DNA of 30,874 bases from an uncultured Clostridia bacterium (GTDB lineage Bacteria > Bacillota > Clostridia > Christensenellales > UBA1242). The notes under the pieces were generated by a model that saw only the letters and a list, made by a program, of their open reading frames with translations, was not told where the DNA came from and ran no database searches. The stretch covers positions 1 through 30,874 of the forward strand of contig CAOJFR010000012.1 in assembly GCA_948434855.1 (NCBI GenBank), written 5' to 3'. Position 1 is the first letter of the stretch. Every line of letters starts with the position of its first letter. A program made the position numbers and the translations under genes. This document shows positions 1-6,796 of this stretch, one piece after another.

Positions 1-979
1 CAGTGACGCTTAGCATTTCTTTATCTTTCATTGGATAATATATGTCTGTTGGGATGATTACTGGAACCATTTGCTTATGCTTTCCATTTTTTATTTCAGC
101 ATCAAACAGGCTTCCTTTAGAAAACAATTTTGTCATTTTGTATTCAGCAAATGCCTTTTCAATTAAATCGGCTGCCTCATTAAAAGTTGATTTTGAATTT
201 AATACAACACAAATTATCTTCATGCCACTTCTTGTTGCACTGCCAACAAAACATTTGCCCGCCTTGGTTGTGTAACCAGTTTTTACACCATCTGCACCAC
301 GTATCATATTTAAAAGTTTATTTTTATTTTTTAAATACCTATAACCATATTTTTTATCAAGTTCAGCACTTATGCATTTTTCTTTTGTTGAAACAATCTC
401 TGCAAAGGTTTCGTTATTTAACGCATATGCTGTGAGCTTTGCAAGGTCTGCAGCAGAACTGTAATGATTTTCATCATGAAGACCATTTACTGTAACAATG
501 TGTGTGTTTGTTAAACCTAACTTTTCACATTTTTTGTTCATTGCCTGAACAAACTTTTCAACTGAGCCAGAAACAATTTCTGCAATCGCTACAGCAGAGT
601 CATTTCCTGAACGAAGCATAAGGCCATATAAAAGTTCTCTTATGCTTAAATGCTCACCCTTTTTAAGATATATTGATGAACCTTCTACGCCGACAGCTGA
701 CTTTGGAATTTCATGTTTTTTATCTATATCTTTTGTGTTTTCTATTGCAATGATTGCAGTTAATATTTTTGTTGTGCTTGCCATTGGCAATTTTTTATTT
801 TCATCTTTGGCATATAAAATTCTGCCGGTTGAAGCTTCTATTGTTATCATGCTTTCATATGGAGATTCTTTCATTTTTTTGAATGCTGACGCAGTTTTGT
901 TTATGTTAAAATTTGCAAAAAACTGCAAAATGACAGTGAAAAACATGAAAAATGCAACAATTTTTGCACTATTTTTCAT
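1..979 (-). CDS. D-alanyl-D-alanine carboxypeptidase (peptidase S11, PBP5 family), C-terminus cut by window edge
   Basis: A DD-carboxypeptidase trims the terminal D-Ala from peptidoglycan stem peptides outside the membrane. I translated it by hand from the ATG at 979; it is open to base 1, giving about 326 residues without a stop. Residues 5-24 are hydrophobic and followed by an ASA-type cleavage site near 30-32, as in a signal peptide. The three active-site motifs of the family are present: STTK (68-71, nucleophile Ser68), SGN (124-126) and KTG (233-235). The start overlaps the end of the ytfJ-like gene by 11 bases and has an AAGGA-type SD, so it is probably last or near-last in the M50-scpA-scpB operon. 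A second, complete S11 enzyme lies at 4355-5527. Its position beside sporulation genes suggests a cortex or sporulation role (DacB-like), but the paralogue cannot be fixed from this fragment. Confidence 0.93.
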   Translation of the reverse strand, partial: MKNSAKIVAFFMFFTVILQFFANFNINKTASAFKKMKESPYESMITIEASTGRILYAKDENKKLPMASTTKILTAIIAIENTKDIDKKHEIPKSAVGVEGSSIYLKKGEHLSIRELLYGLMLRSGNDSAVAIAEIVSGSVEKFVQAMNKKCEKLGLTNTHIVTVNGLHDENHYSSAADLAKLTAYALNNETFAEIVSTKEKCISAELDKKYGYRYLKNKNKLLNMIRGADGVKTGYTTKAGKCFVGSATRSGMKIICVVLNSKSTFNEAADLIEKAFAEYKMTKLFSKGSLFDAEIKNGKHKQMVPVIIPTDIYYPMKDKEMLSVT

Positions 980-1376
980 TTTTCTTTTCCTTGCCAAATG
1001 TTTTGTTAATGAACTTTGTAATTTCTGGAACAGCTTCAATTAATTTTTCTAGCGCAGACTTTTGATCAATTTTTATAATTTCTACACACTTGCCATTGAT
1101 TACTAAAAATGCAATTGGCTGCAAACTGAAGCCTGCACCTGAACCGCCTGCAAATGGATATTCTGTTTCTTTTTTCATTTCTTTTAGCTCAGAATAATAT
1201 TCTCCGCCACCAGACACAAAGCCCATTGTTACCTTTGTTAGCGGGAGCACAACAAGACCACTATTGTTTGCAATTTCTTTGCCCACAACCACATCAACAT
1301 CTATAAGCGACCTTATGTTTTTGAGCGCTGAGTTCATGACCTCATCAATTTTATTTCCTGAAAAATTATCCTTCAT
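969..1376 (-). CDS. ytfJ: GerW/YtfJ family sporulation protein
   Basis: A 135-residue soluble protein of the GerW (YtfJ) family; in Bacillus the homologue is made in the forespore and is needed for normal spore germination. The family hallmark is visible as a glycine-rich core (SGGGEYYSE followed by AGGSGAGFSLQPIAFLV, about residues 55-93) after the conserved VVGKEI...VVLPLTKV strand region. Length is close to the usual 130-150 residues. The start overlaps the end of the DUF2953 gene by 11 bases, and the ytfI(DUF2953)-ytfJ pairing is also found in Bacillus, which supports both calls. The gene is translationally coupled to its neighbours in the scpAB operon. Confidence 0.88.
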   Translation of the reverse strand: MKDNFSGNKIDEVMNSALKNIRSLIDVDVVVGKEIANNSGLVVLPLTKVTMGFVSGGGEYYSELKEMKKETEYPFAGGSGAGFSLQPIAFLVINGKCVEIIKIDQKSALEKLIEAVPEITKFINKTFGKEKKNEK

Positions 1377-1920
1377 TCTTTCTCTCCTTTTTATTTGATT
1401 TGAAAATTGTTGCCAAAACTGACAAAAATATTGCTAGCAAACTTATGCTGATTACACCATCAAATGTTAATTCTAGATTGTTTTCGTTAAAGGTTGGCGA
1501 AATATCTTTATATAGTTTTATGCCTTCATATTTTTGTGTTAAAATTCCGAAAACCGTTTCTACAACTGATGACACACTTCCACACATTATTGCTGAAGTG
1601 AATGAATCATTACTGACCCCTCCAGTAAAAAATACTTCAATTTTTTTTATGTCTATTCTTTTAATTATTTGTTTTGATAGCTCTTTTAAGAAATTTCCAT
1701 TATAGTAGCCATCCATAAAATTGACTGAGTTTTCCATTTTGAGCCCATCGTTTTGCATTGTTATTCTTCCGTTTAAAAACTTGAAAAACAAAACCTTGAA
1801 ACAATAATAGCCTTTAAGCTCAAAAATGTTAAAGTGACCCATTAGCCTAATTTTGAATGGTATTATGGAAATTACCATTACTAAAAGAACGCTAAAAAAA
1901 ACTATAAGCACTTTTGTCAT
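1366..1920 (-). CDS. DUF2953 family membrane-anchored protein (YtfI-like)
   Basis: A 184-residue protein with an N-terminal membrane helix (about residues 3-20), a soluble middle part and a second hydrophobic segment near the C-terminus (about 155-172) followed by a lysine/arginine-rich tail. The family fits YtfI/DUF2953, whose gene lies directly before ytfJ in many spore formers. Function is unknown; a sporulation link is inferred only from the conserved pairing with ytfJ. No good Shine-Dalgarno site precedes the ATG, so translation may depend on coupling or be weak. It follows scpB after 32 bases. Confidence 0.75.
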   Translation of the reverse strand: MTKVLIVFFSVLLVMVISIIPFKIRLMGHFNIFELKGYYCFKVLFFKFLNGRITMQNDGLKMENSVNFMDGYYNGNFLKELSKQIIKRIDIKKIEVFFTGGVSNDSFTSAIMCGSVSSVVETVFGILTQKYEGIKLYKDISPTFNENNLELTFDGVISISLLAIFLSVLATIFKSNKKERKNEG

Positions 1921-1952
1921 ACTTATAGTTTGCGAATAATATTAATTTTTAT

Positions 1953-2618
1953 TTATAATTCGTCTGAACTTTTTATTTCTTCAGATAAATTTGTTTCTAA
2001 ATTTTTGCTTGCCTCTTTTAGCTTTTGATCAACTTCTTCCTCTGTTGGCATGACTGGCTCATATCTGTTAAACAAACTTTCAGAATAGTTTTCTCTTATT
2101 TTTTGAATTTTTTCCATAAGCTCTTCATAATCTGGGAGCTCGTCAATGCTTGAAATGCAGAACCTTTTTAAAAACTCATCAGTTGTTCCAAAAAGTGCTG
2201 GCTTTCCAACAGTATCTTTATGCCCAACAATTTCAATAAGCTTATGCTCTAGCAAAATATTTATGGCATAGTCTGAATTTACGCCACGGGTTTCTTCAAT
2301 TTCTGTTCTGGTTATTGGCTGTTTATATGCAACAATCGCAGCGGTTTCTAGCGTTGCTTTTGTTAAATTGCGTTGTCTTATTGGGTTTAGCACCGCAGAA
2401 ATATAATCAACATAGTTTGGATTTGAACTTAGTTGAAGTTTTCCATTGAAACTTAAAAGCTTAATTCCGCTCTCATCATTGTATTTTTCTTGCAAAAGCT
2501 TTACGGCTTCATTTACTTCTTTTTCTTTAACATCACACTTAAAGCATATATCAGAAACCAAAACTGGATCTCCTGCAACAAACAATATGCTTTCAATTAT
2601 ATTTTCTAAATTTTCCAT
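1953..2618 (-). CDS. scpB: Segregation and condensation protein B (ScpB)
   Basis: ScpB is the winged-helix (kite) partner of the SMC-ScpA condensin-like complex that compacts and segregates the chromosome. The 221-residue product matches the family in length and in its conserved parts: an N-terminal IIESILFVAGDPV helix, a middle TLETAAIVAYKQPITRTEIE segment with the following RGV, and the second winged helix ending in GKPALFGTTDEFLKRF. A 30-residue acidic tail follows, as is common. The ATG overlaps the scpA stop by one base (TAATG), so the two subunits are translationally coupled. Confidence 0.96.
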   Translation of the reverse strand: MENLENIIESILFVAGDPVLVSDICFKCDVKEKEVNEAVKLLQEKYNDESGIKLLSFNGKLQLSSNPNYVDYISAVLNPIRQRNLTKATLETAAIVAYKQPITRTEIEETRGVNSDYAINILLEHKLIEIVGHKDTVGKPALFGTTDEFLKRFCISSIDELPDYEELMEKIQKIRENYSESLFNRYEPVMPTEEEVDQKLKEASKNLETNLSEEIKSSDEL

Positions 2619-3547
2619 TAGTTTTCTCCATCATAAGTTATAACTTCATCTTCTGTTAGCCTTTCAGAAACATCTTCATTTCTCATAATTTCTATATCAT
2701 CAAAAAGCGATGTTTGTGACACAGTTATGTATTGTCGCTTAAGCAACTCTAACAATGCTAAGAAGGTGTTTATTATTTCACTTCTTGTGTGCTCTTCTTC
2801 AAAAAGCTCTGTGAAATTAAATTTGTCCCTTGAAATTAGCATATCTTTTATCTGTGCAATTTTTTGCGCAACAGTGAATTTGTCTTTTACAATCTTTTTT
2901 TCTTGAACAACTTCTGCCTTGATTGCCATTTTTTGCATTAAATTTGAAAATGCTGCAATGAGAGCATCTATTGAAAGTGTGTCTGGAAGTTCGTATTTGA
3001 ACTCTCCCACAGTGCTATCTGGCATTTTATAAAAACTATTTACATTTTCACAAGCCTGAAGCTTTACTGTTTCTTCTTTTATTAGCTTATACTCTTCTAT
3101 CATTCTGAAGAAATTTTCTTCAGCATCATCTTCTCCATTTTCATCAGCTGGTTTTGGAAGCAAATGTTTTGATTTTAATTCTAACAATGTTGCTGCCATG
3201 TTTATAAATTCACTGGCTTTTTCTACATCTATATTTTCAATGTCTTCCATATATTTTAAATATTGCTCTGTTATTGTTGAAACAAATATGTCACGAATGT
3301 CTATTTTTGTGATTTTAATTAAATGCACAAGCAAATCTAATGGACCCTCAAAATCATGAAGTTTGAACTTATAATCACTTTCATCGGTATCTTCCAAAAT
3401 TTCCATTGACTTTTTATCTAGCTTTGACATATCAATGCCTAGTGTTGAGTCTGAACCTTCCAAAACAGCTGTTTCTGTTTGTGCGACCAAGTCTTCACTG
3501 ACTGTTATGGATGTTTCTATATTAATTTCATTTTCTTCAGTAAACAT
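2618..3547 (-). CDS. scpA: Segregation and condensation protein A (ScpA, kleisin)
   Basis: ScpA is the kleisin that bridges the SMC heads. The core starts at the conserved FEGPLDLLVHLI motif (residues 66-77) and runs through the helical EFINMAATLLELKSKHLLP segment to the C-terminal winged helix (FLALLELLK). At 309 residues it is longer than the usual ~250 because about 57 acidic, low-complexity residues precede the core. This extension is probably real: the ATG at 3547 has an AGGAG site six bases upstream, and internal Met40 and Met48 have none that I can see. The gene follows the M50 protease by one base and precedes scpB. Confidence 0.95.
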   Translation of the reverse strand: MFTEENEINIETSITVSEDLVAQTETAVLEGSDSTLGIDMSKLDKKSMEILEDTDESDYKFKLHDFEGPLDLLVHLIKITKIDIRDIFVSTITEQYLKYMEDIENIDVEKASEFINMAATLLELKSKHLLPKPADENGEDDAEENFFRMIEEYKLIKEETVKLQACENVNSFYKMPDSTVGEFKYELPDTLSIDALIAAFSNLMQKMAIKAEVVQEKKIVKDKFTVAQKIAQIKDMLISRDKFNFTELFEEEHTRSEIINTFLALLELLKRQYITVSQTSLFDDIEIMRNEDVSERLTEDEVITYDGEN

Positions 3548-3548
3548 T

Positions 3549-4223
3549 TTATACTCCTAAGATTTTACAAAATAACTTAAACAAAACTTCTATTAAAAGG
3601 TCTGCTGTATAGAAATAATAATATGATAATGCACCGCTTAAAAGCAAAATTATATAAAGTATGAAAGAATAGCGGCTCATAAAATTTATGAATCCATTAT
3701 TTGGTTTAGTTACAGATTCTATAATTCTGAAACCATCTAATGGATAAATTGGAATTAGATTGAAAAACGCTAGCAGGAAATTAAGCGAAACCGATATTGA
3801 CAGGAAATTTTTTAACAAAATTCCATAGTAATTGTTAACTAAAAAATTTGGACATAATTTTATAAACAAAACATAAACAAACAAAAATATTATGCCTAAA
3901 ATTAAATTTGTTATGATGCCAGCAATGGAAACTAGAAATTTACTCTTTCTTCCACGTTTGAAATTTCTTTCATCAACTGGAACTGGTTTTGCCCAACCAA
4001 AGCCAAAAAGCAATAAAAACAACATTCCAGAAAAATCAACATGAGCAAGTGGTGCCAAGGTGTAGCGTTTGTAAGCCACTGCCGTGTAGTCTCCTTCTCT
4101 TTTTGCTGCAAAGGCATGTGCAAACTCGTGGAAAGGCATTGCAACAAACAGTGCCATAATATAAGCCACAAAGTATAATAAAATATAAACTAAGCTTGTG
4201 CTTCCACTAAATAAAGTAAACAT
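3549..4223 (-). CDS. Site-2 protease family (M50) zinc metallopeptidase, YwhC/Rv-type membrane protein
   Basis: A 224-residue polytopic membrane protein of the M50 family without a PDZ domain. The zinc motif HEFAH is at residues 32-36 in the first helical hairpin, and the third ligand lies in NLIPIYPLDG (155-164, Asp163), so the enzyme looks catalytically intact. About five to six hydrophobic segments are visible. Substrate is unknown. In Clostridia such a protease is often found directly before scpA. It is the first gene of its operon: a near-consensus sigma-A promoter lies 18 bases upstream and an AGGTG SD lies just before the ATG. Confidence 0.9.
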   Translation of the reverse strand: MFTLFSGSTSLVYILLYFVAYIMALFVAMPFHEFAHAFAAKREGDYTAVAYKRYTLAPLAHVDFSGMLFLLLFGFGWAKPVPVDERNFKRGRKSKFLVSIAGIITNLILGIIFLFVYVLFIKLCPNFLVNNYYGILLKNFLSISVSLNFLLAFFNLIPIYPLDGFRIIESVTKPNNGFINFMSRYSFILYIILLLSGALSYYYFYTADLLIEVLFKLFCKILGV

Positions 4224-4240
4224 TTTTCACCTATGGTTGT

Positions 4241-4269
4241 ATTATATCAATTCGTTTAGTTTTAGTCAA
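4241..4269 (-). promoter_or_regulatory. Sigma-A promoter for the M50-scpA-scpB-ytfJ-dac operon
   Basis: On the minus strand TTGACT (4269-4264) and TATAAT (4246-4241) are separated by 17 bases, which is close to the housekeeping consensus. The predicted transcript starts near 4234, about ten bases before the M50 start codon. It lies downstream of the dacF terminator, so the two transcription units are separate. Confidence 0.8.
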
Positions 4270-4302
4270 ACTCTATTGCCCCGTTTGAAATTTCTATAAA
4301 AT

Positions 4303-4332
4303 AAAAAAATTGACAATATTGTCAATTTTTTT
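4303..4332 (-). terminator. Terminator after dacF
   Basis: A perfect A/T-rich inverted repeat centred between 4317 and 4318; the core AATTGACAAT/ATTGTCAATT is flanked by A-runs and T-runs on both sides. On the minus strand it is a hairpin followed by a run of T, just after the dacF stop. Because both flanks are homopolymeric it could work in both directions. The stem contains only two G-C pairs, so its strength is uncertain. Confidence 0.7.
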
Positions 4333-4354
4333 TATCGCTTAACTATTATGCACC

Positions 4355-5527
4355 TTACCAATTTGAAATTACATTAAATAATGTATCTTTAAATTTTAGT
4401 GCTGAAACATCTTTCTTTACAACAAGTTCAATTTCATCCACAACCATGTTGTTTTTATCAAAGACAAATTCTTTTCCTACAACATCTCCAGCCTTTAGCG
4501 GAGCCTTTACATCATTAAGCTTAATTTCGGTTGAATAAGTTTGCTCTGATTGCTTTAATCCGAATTGAACACTATCTCTTATTGGATATACCTCAACCGC
4601 CGTTTTTGATTTTGCTGGAGTAAACATTGTTACAGGAACCTCACTATTTACAATAAGTTTACTCTCATAATTTGCAAAACCAAAGTTGAGCAAACTTGAT
4701 GTTTCATTGAATCTTGTTTTGCTATCATTAGCACCAATGACAACTGAAATTAATCTTGTTGAACCCCTTGATGCTGATGCTGTTAAACAAAATTTTGCTG
4801 CATCAGTATAGCCAGTCTTTCCACCTTCTATACCCTCGTATGACCTGATTAATCTATTTGTATTTACTAGACCTGTCTTTCTTCCACTTGGATGAATGAA
4901 ATCTTCCATCCAAATTTTTGAATACTTTTTATATAGTCTATGGTTGCAAACAGTTCTATAAATTTTTGCCATGTCATGAGCTGTTGAATAATGCTCTTTA
5001 TCTGGAAGCCCTGTTGCATTTTTAAAATTTGTATTTTCAAGTCCGAGATTTTTTGCAAGTTTATTCATTCTTGCAACAAAGACATCTTCACTTCCTGCAA
5101 TATGCTCTGCAAGCGCAACACAGCTGTCGTTTGCTGATGCAATGATAACAGTTTTTATTAAATCTGAAACTTTGTAACTTGAACCTGCATCAAGAAATGC
5201 AGATGACCCACCAACTGCTGCTGCGGTTTCAGACACTGTTACCATATCGTTTTCTTTTACTGCTCCTTTATCTATTGCATCTAATATTATGCTTAAACTT
5301 GCAAGCTTTGTCATTGATGCAATTGGAAGCTTTTCATCTGCATTTTTAGAGTATATAACCGTATTGCTGGCATAGTCTAAAAGCAGTGCAGATTTTGCCG
5401 AGATTTTTGGTTGTTCGCTTTCACTTTGTGCAACCGGCATTGCACTTGCAACTCTATTTTCACTTGCTGGAAACGTGAGAAAAGTGAACATAAAAATTAA
5501 ACTAAGAAAAATAATAGGTTTTTTCAT
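4355..5527 (-). CDS. dacF: Sporulation-type D-alanyl-D-alanine carboxypeptidase (DacF-like, S11)
   Basis: A complete 390-residue PBP5-family enzyme. It has a signal peptide (hydrophobic residues 4-20), the catalytic motifs SMTK (71-74, nucleophile Ser71), SAN (131-133) and KTG (237-239), and the C-terminal beta-rich PBP5 domain from about residue 290. It would trim D-Ala from peptidoglycan, probably in spore cortex synthesis. The dacF name rests on context: it follows spoIVB, the spo0A-like gene and spoIIM, and homologues in this neighbourhood are usually forespore-expressed. The ATG has AAGGAG six bases upstream. A GCATA element about 30-35 bases before the SD resembles a forespore-sigma -35 box, but I could not find a convincing -10. 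A terminator follows the stop. Confidence 0.92.
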   Translation of the reverse strand: MKKPIIFLSLIFMFTFLTFPASENRVASAMPVAQSESEQPKISAKSALLLDYASNTVIYSKNADEKLPIASMTKLASLSIILDAIDKGAVKENDMVTVSETAAAVGGSSAFLDAGSSYKVSDLIKTVIIASANDSCVALAEHIAGSEDVFVARMNKLAKNLGLENTNFKNATGLPDKEHYSTAHDMAKIYRTVCNHRLYKKYSKIWMEDFIHPSGRKTGLVNTNRLIRSYEGIEGGKTGYTDAAKFCLTASASRGSTRLISVVIGANDSKTRFNETSSLLNFGFANYESKLIVNSEVPVTMFTPAKSKTAVEVYPIRDSVQFGLKQSEQTYSTEIKLNDVKAPLKAGDVVGKEFVFDKNNMVVDEIELVVKKDVSALKFKDTLFNVISNW

Positions 5528-5595
5528 ATATCGCTCCTTTTAAACCTATTATTTGAATTATTTTTAATTTTTATGCAAATTTGTGTCGTTTTTTA

Positions 5596-6213
5596 TCAAA
5601 AAATTATGAAAATTGCGCTTTTTAGAAATAATGGATAAATTAGTCCAGTTAAAATACATATGACAATAATTAGTGCAAACGCTAAAGTTAGTCTGAAAAT
5701 GAAGCTGTTGTTTATGCCATAAATGAAGTCATGATATCTGAGTGCAAGTCTTGCTCTTGAAGCTGTTATGGCTATAAAATATGCCAAAACCGCAAAGTAT
5801 AATAAATTTACTGGAAGCATAATTAGCAAAAAATTTAATATTCCTGAAAGCCCAAAAAGTGATATTAATGCTGCACCAGACATTATGAAAATTGAAGCTT
5901 GATAAGTTATAAAAATAAAACTTAAAAATGATGTGTAATAATTAAATCCTAAAATGAAAATTAAAATTAACGGAAGCAGAAATTTGTAGAACTGATTCCA
6001 AAAAAGTTCACTGATGGACAAGGTTCCATTTATATAAGAATATAAAACTTTATTTTTTGAAGTCATTAAATTTAAATAGCTTTCATTTGATGACACAACA
6101 ATTATGCCGATTATTATGCCGATTAAAAAGCACACAAAAAAGGAAAAATAGTATGACCTATTTTCCCTGAAGTGTTGCCTTATATCACTGCCACAAAAGC
6201 TTCTTATCTTCAC
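5596..6213 (-). CDS. spoIIM: Stage II sporulation protein M (SpoIIM)
   Basis: SpoIIM is a polytopic membrane protein of the SpoIIDMP machine that thins septal peptidoglycan and drives engulfment. The 205-residue product has about five hydrophobic segments and short soluble ends. It aligns by eye with Bacillus SpoIIM: an N-terminal ENRSYYF / IGIIIGIIVVSS segment, a middle GLSGILNFLLIMLPVNLL segment, and a final membrane helix. Length is near the 214 residues of B. subtilis. The start is a GTG at 6213 with no clear SD; an in-frame stop lies just upstream and no better start exists nearby. The gene follows the spo0A-like gene after 21 bases and precedes dacF. Assignment rests on fold, length, weak motif match and context. 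Confidence 0.78.
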   Translation of the reverse strand: MKIRSFCGSDIRQHFRENRSYYFSFFVCFLIGIIIGIIVVSSNESYLNLMTSKNKVLYSYINGTLSISELFWNQFYKFLLPLILIFILGFNYYTSFLSFIFITYQASIFIMSGAALISLFGLSGILNFLLIMLPVNLLYFAVLAYFIAITASRARLALRYHDFIYGINNSFIFRLTLAFALIIVICILTGLIYPLFLKSAIFIIF

Positions 6214-6224
6214 ATTATATTTTA

Positions 6225-6232
6225 TGCGACAA
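6225..6232 (-). promoter_or_regulatory. Possible Spo0A box before spoIIM
   Basis: TTGTCGCA on the minus strand matches the known Spo0A-box core TTGTCGAA at seven of eight positions. It lies in the 21-base gap between the spo0A-like gene and spoIIM, next to a TATAAT (minus strand, 6219-6214) that abuts the spoIIM GTG. Short matches like this arise by chance in A/T-rich DNA, so the call is weak. Confidence 0.25.
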
Positions 6233-6234
6233 GT

Positions 6235-6729
6235 TTACATTTGATAAGCAACATAAGGAGAATTTTGCTTTTCTTTTTGAAAATTTTGAGATGAAACAAG
6301 TGCTGTCATTCTGCATAATATTTCACTATTATGTGGATATAACAAACTTGCTTTCATGTATTTGATTATATGACTCTGTGATTTTTTTGAAACCTTATAC
6401 ATAGTATCTTCAAAACATACTCGCATTGCTCTTTCAACTGACATTGCAGACTTGCCATATTTTTTTGCGATTACTGGATATACCTCTTTGCAGATTTTGA
6501 CTTGTGCTGTGTCATTTAACAAAAAGATAAACACTGCGTCTTTCCAATATCTATAGCCGTTCTTTCTAGGTGAAACGCAAAGCTCAGTTAAGACATAATC
6601 TACATCGGTTGTGATGTTTTGATATAATTCTTCTACGCCCGGATTGCTAATTTTAATTAAAGAATTGTTTTTGATATAACTTGATTTATATGAATTATCA
6701 TAATATAAATAATCGGTGCAAATTTCCAT
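6235..6729 (-). CDS. Spo0A-like protein consisting of the DNA-binding domain only (no receiver domain)
   Basis: The product (164 residues from ATG 6729; a TTG at 6744 would add five) is homologous to the C-terminal DNA-binding domain of Spo0A, master regulator of sporulation entry. Family features visible: VDYVLTEL (about 43-50), KNGYRYWKDAV (56-66), VYPVIAKKYGKS (83-94), the recognition-helix motif VERAMR (98-103; VERAIR in Bacillus) and PHNSEIL (132-138; PTNSEF in Bacillus). About 40 residues precede this domain and resemble nothing I know; the ~120-residue phospho-acceptor receiver domain is missing. There is no room for it, since only 67 bases separate this ATG from the spoIVB stop. The position directly after spoIVB is the canonical spo0A locus. 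Family knowledge: isolated Spo0A DNA-binding domains can bind and activate without phosphorylation, so control may be at expression level. A second, full-length Spo0A elsewhere cannot be excluded. Confidence 0.88.
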   Translation of the reverse strand: MEICTDYLYYDNSYKSSYIKNNSLIKISNPGVEELYQNITTDVDYVLTELCVSPRKNGYRYWKDAVFIFLLNDTAQVKICKEVYPVIAKKYGKSAMSVERAMRVCFEDTMYKVSKKSQSHIIKYMKASLLYPHNSEILCRMTALVSSQNFQKEKQNSPYVAYQM

Positions 6730-6735
6730 AACAAA

Positions 6736-6765
6736 ATTATACAATATTTATACTCATTTACGCAA
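6736..6765 (-). promoter_or_regulatory. Candidate promoter for the spo0A-like gene, possibly giving a leaderless mRNA
   Basis: On the minus strand a perfect TATAAT (6741-6736) is preceded at 18 bases by TTGCGT (6765-6760), a weak -35 box. Only six bases separate the -10 box from the ATG at 6729, so the usual start point would fall on the A of the ATG. No SD is visible before either the ATG or the TTG at 6744, which fits a leaderless message. Alternatively the gene is read through from spoIVB. Confidence 0.4.
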
Positions 6766-6796
6766 ATAATTTTTAATAGTTTTTTATAATTTTGAT

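Noticed and set aside
642..1043. A 133-codon plus-strand frame with hydrophobic segments
   Set aside because: It is antisense to the S11 carboxypeptidase and ytfJ; the apparent membrane segments reflect T-rich DNA, with no SD or family match.
3932..4171. A 79-codon minus-strand frame inside the M50 protease
   Set aside because: It is a frame-shifted shadow of the protease gene, whose HEFAH motif and length are intact.
4303..4332. The A/T palindrome as an operator or origin element
   Set aside because: Its position just after the dacF stop with T-runs on both sides fits a terminator better; there is no cluster of DnaA-box-like sites around it.
6730..6796. A lost or frameshifted Spo0A receiver domain upstream of the DNA-binding domain
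   Set aside because: Only 67 bases lie between the ATG and the spoIVB stop, too short for a ~120-residue domain, and the spoIVB end is complete.
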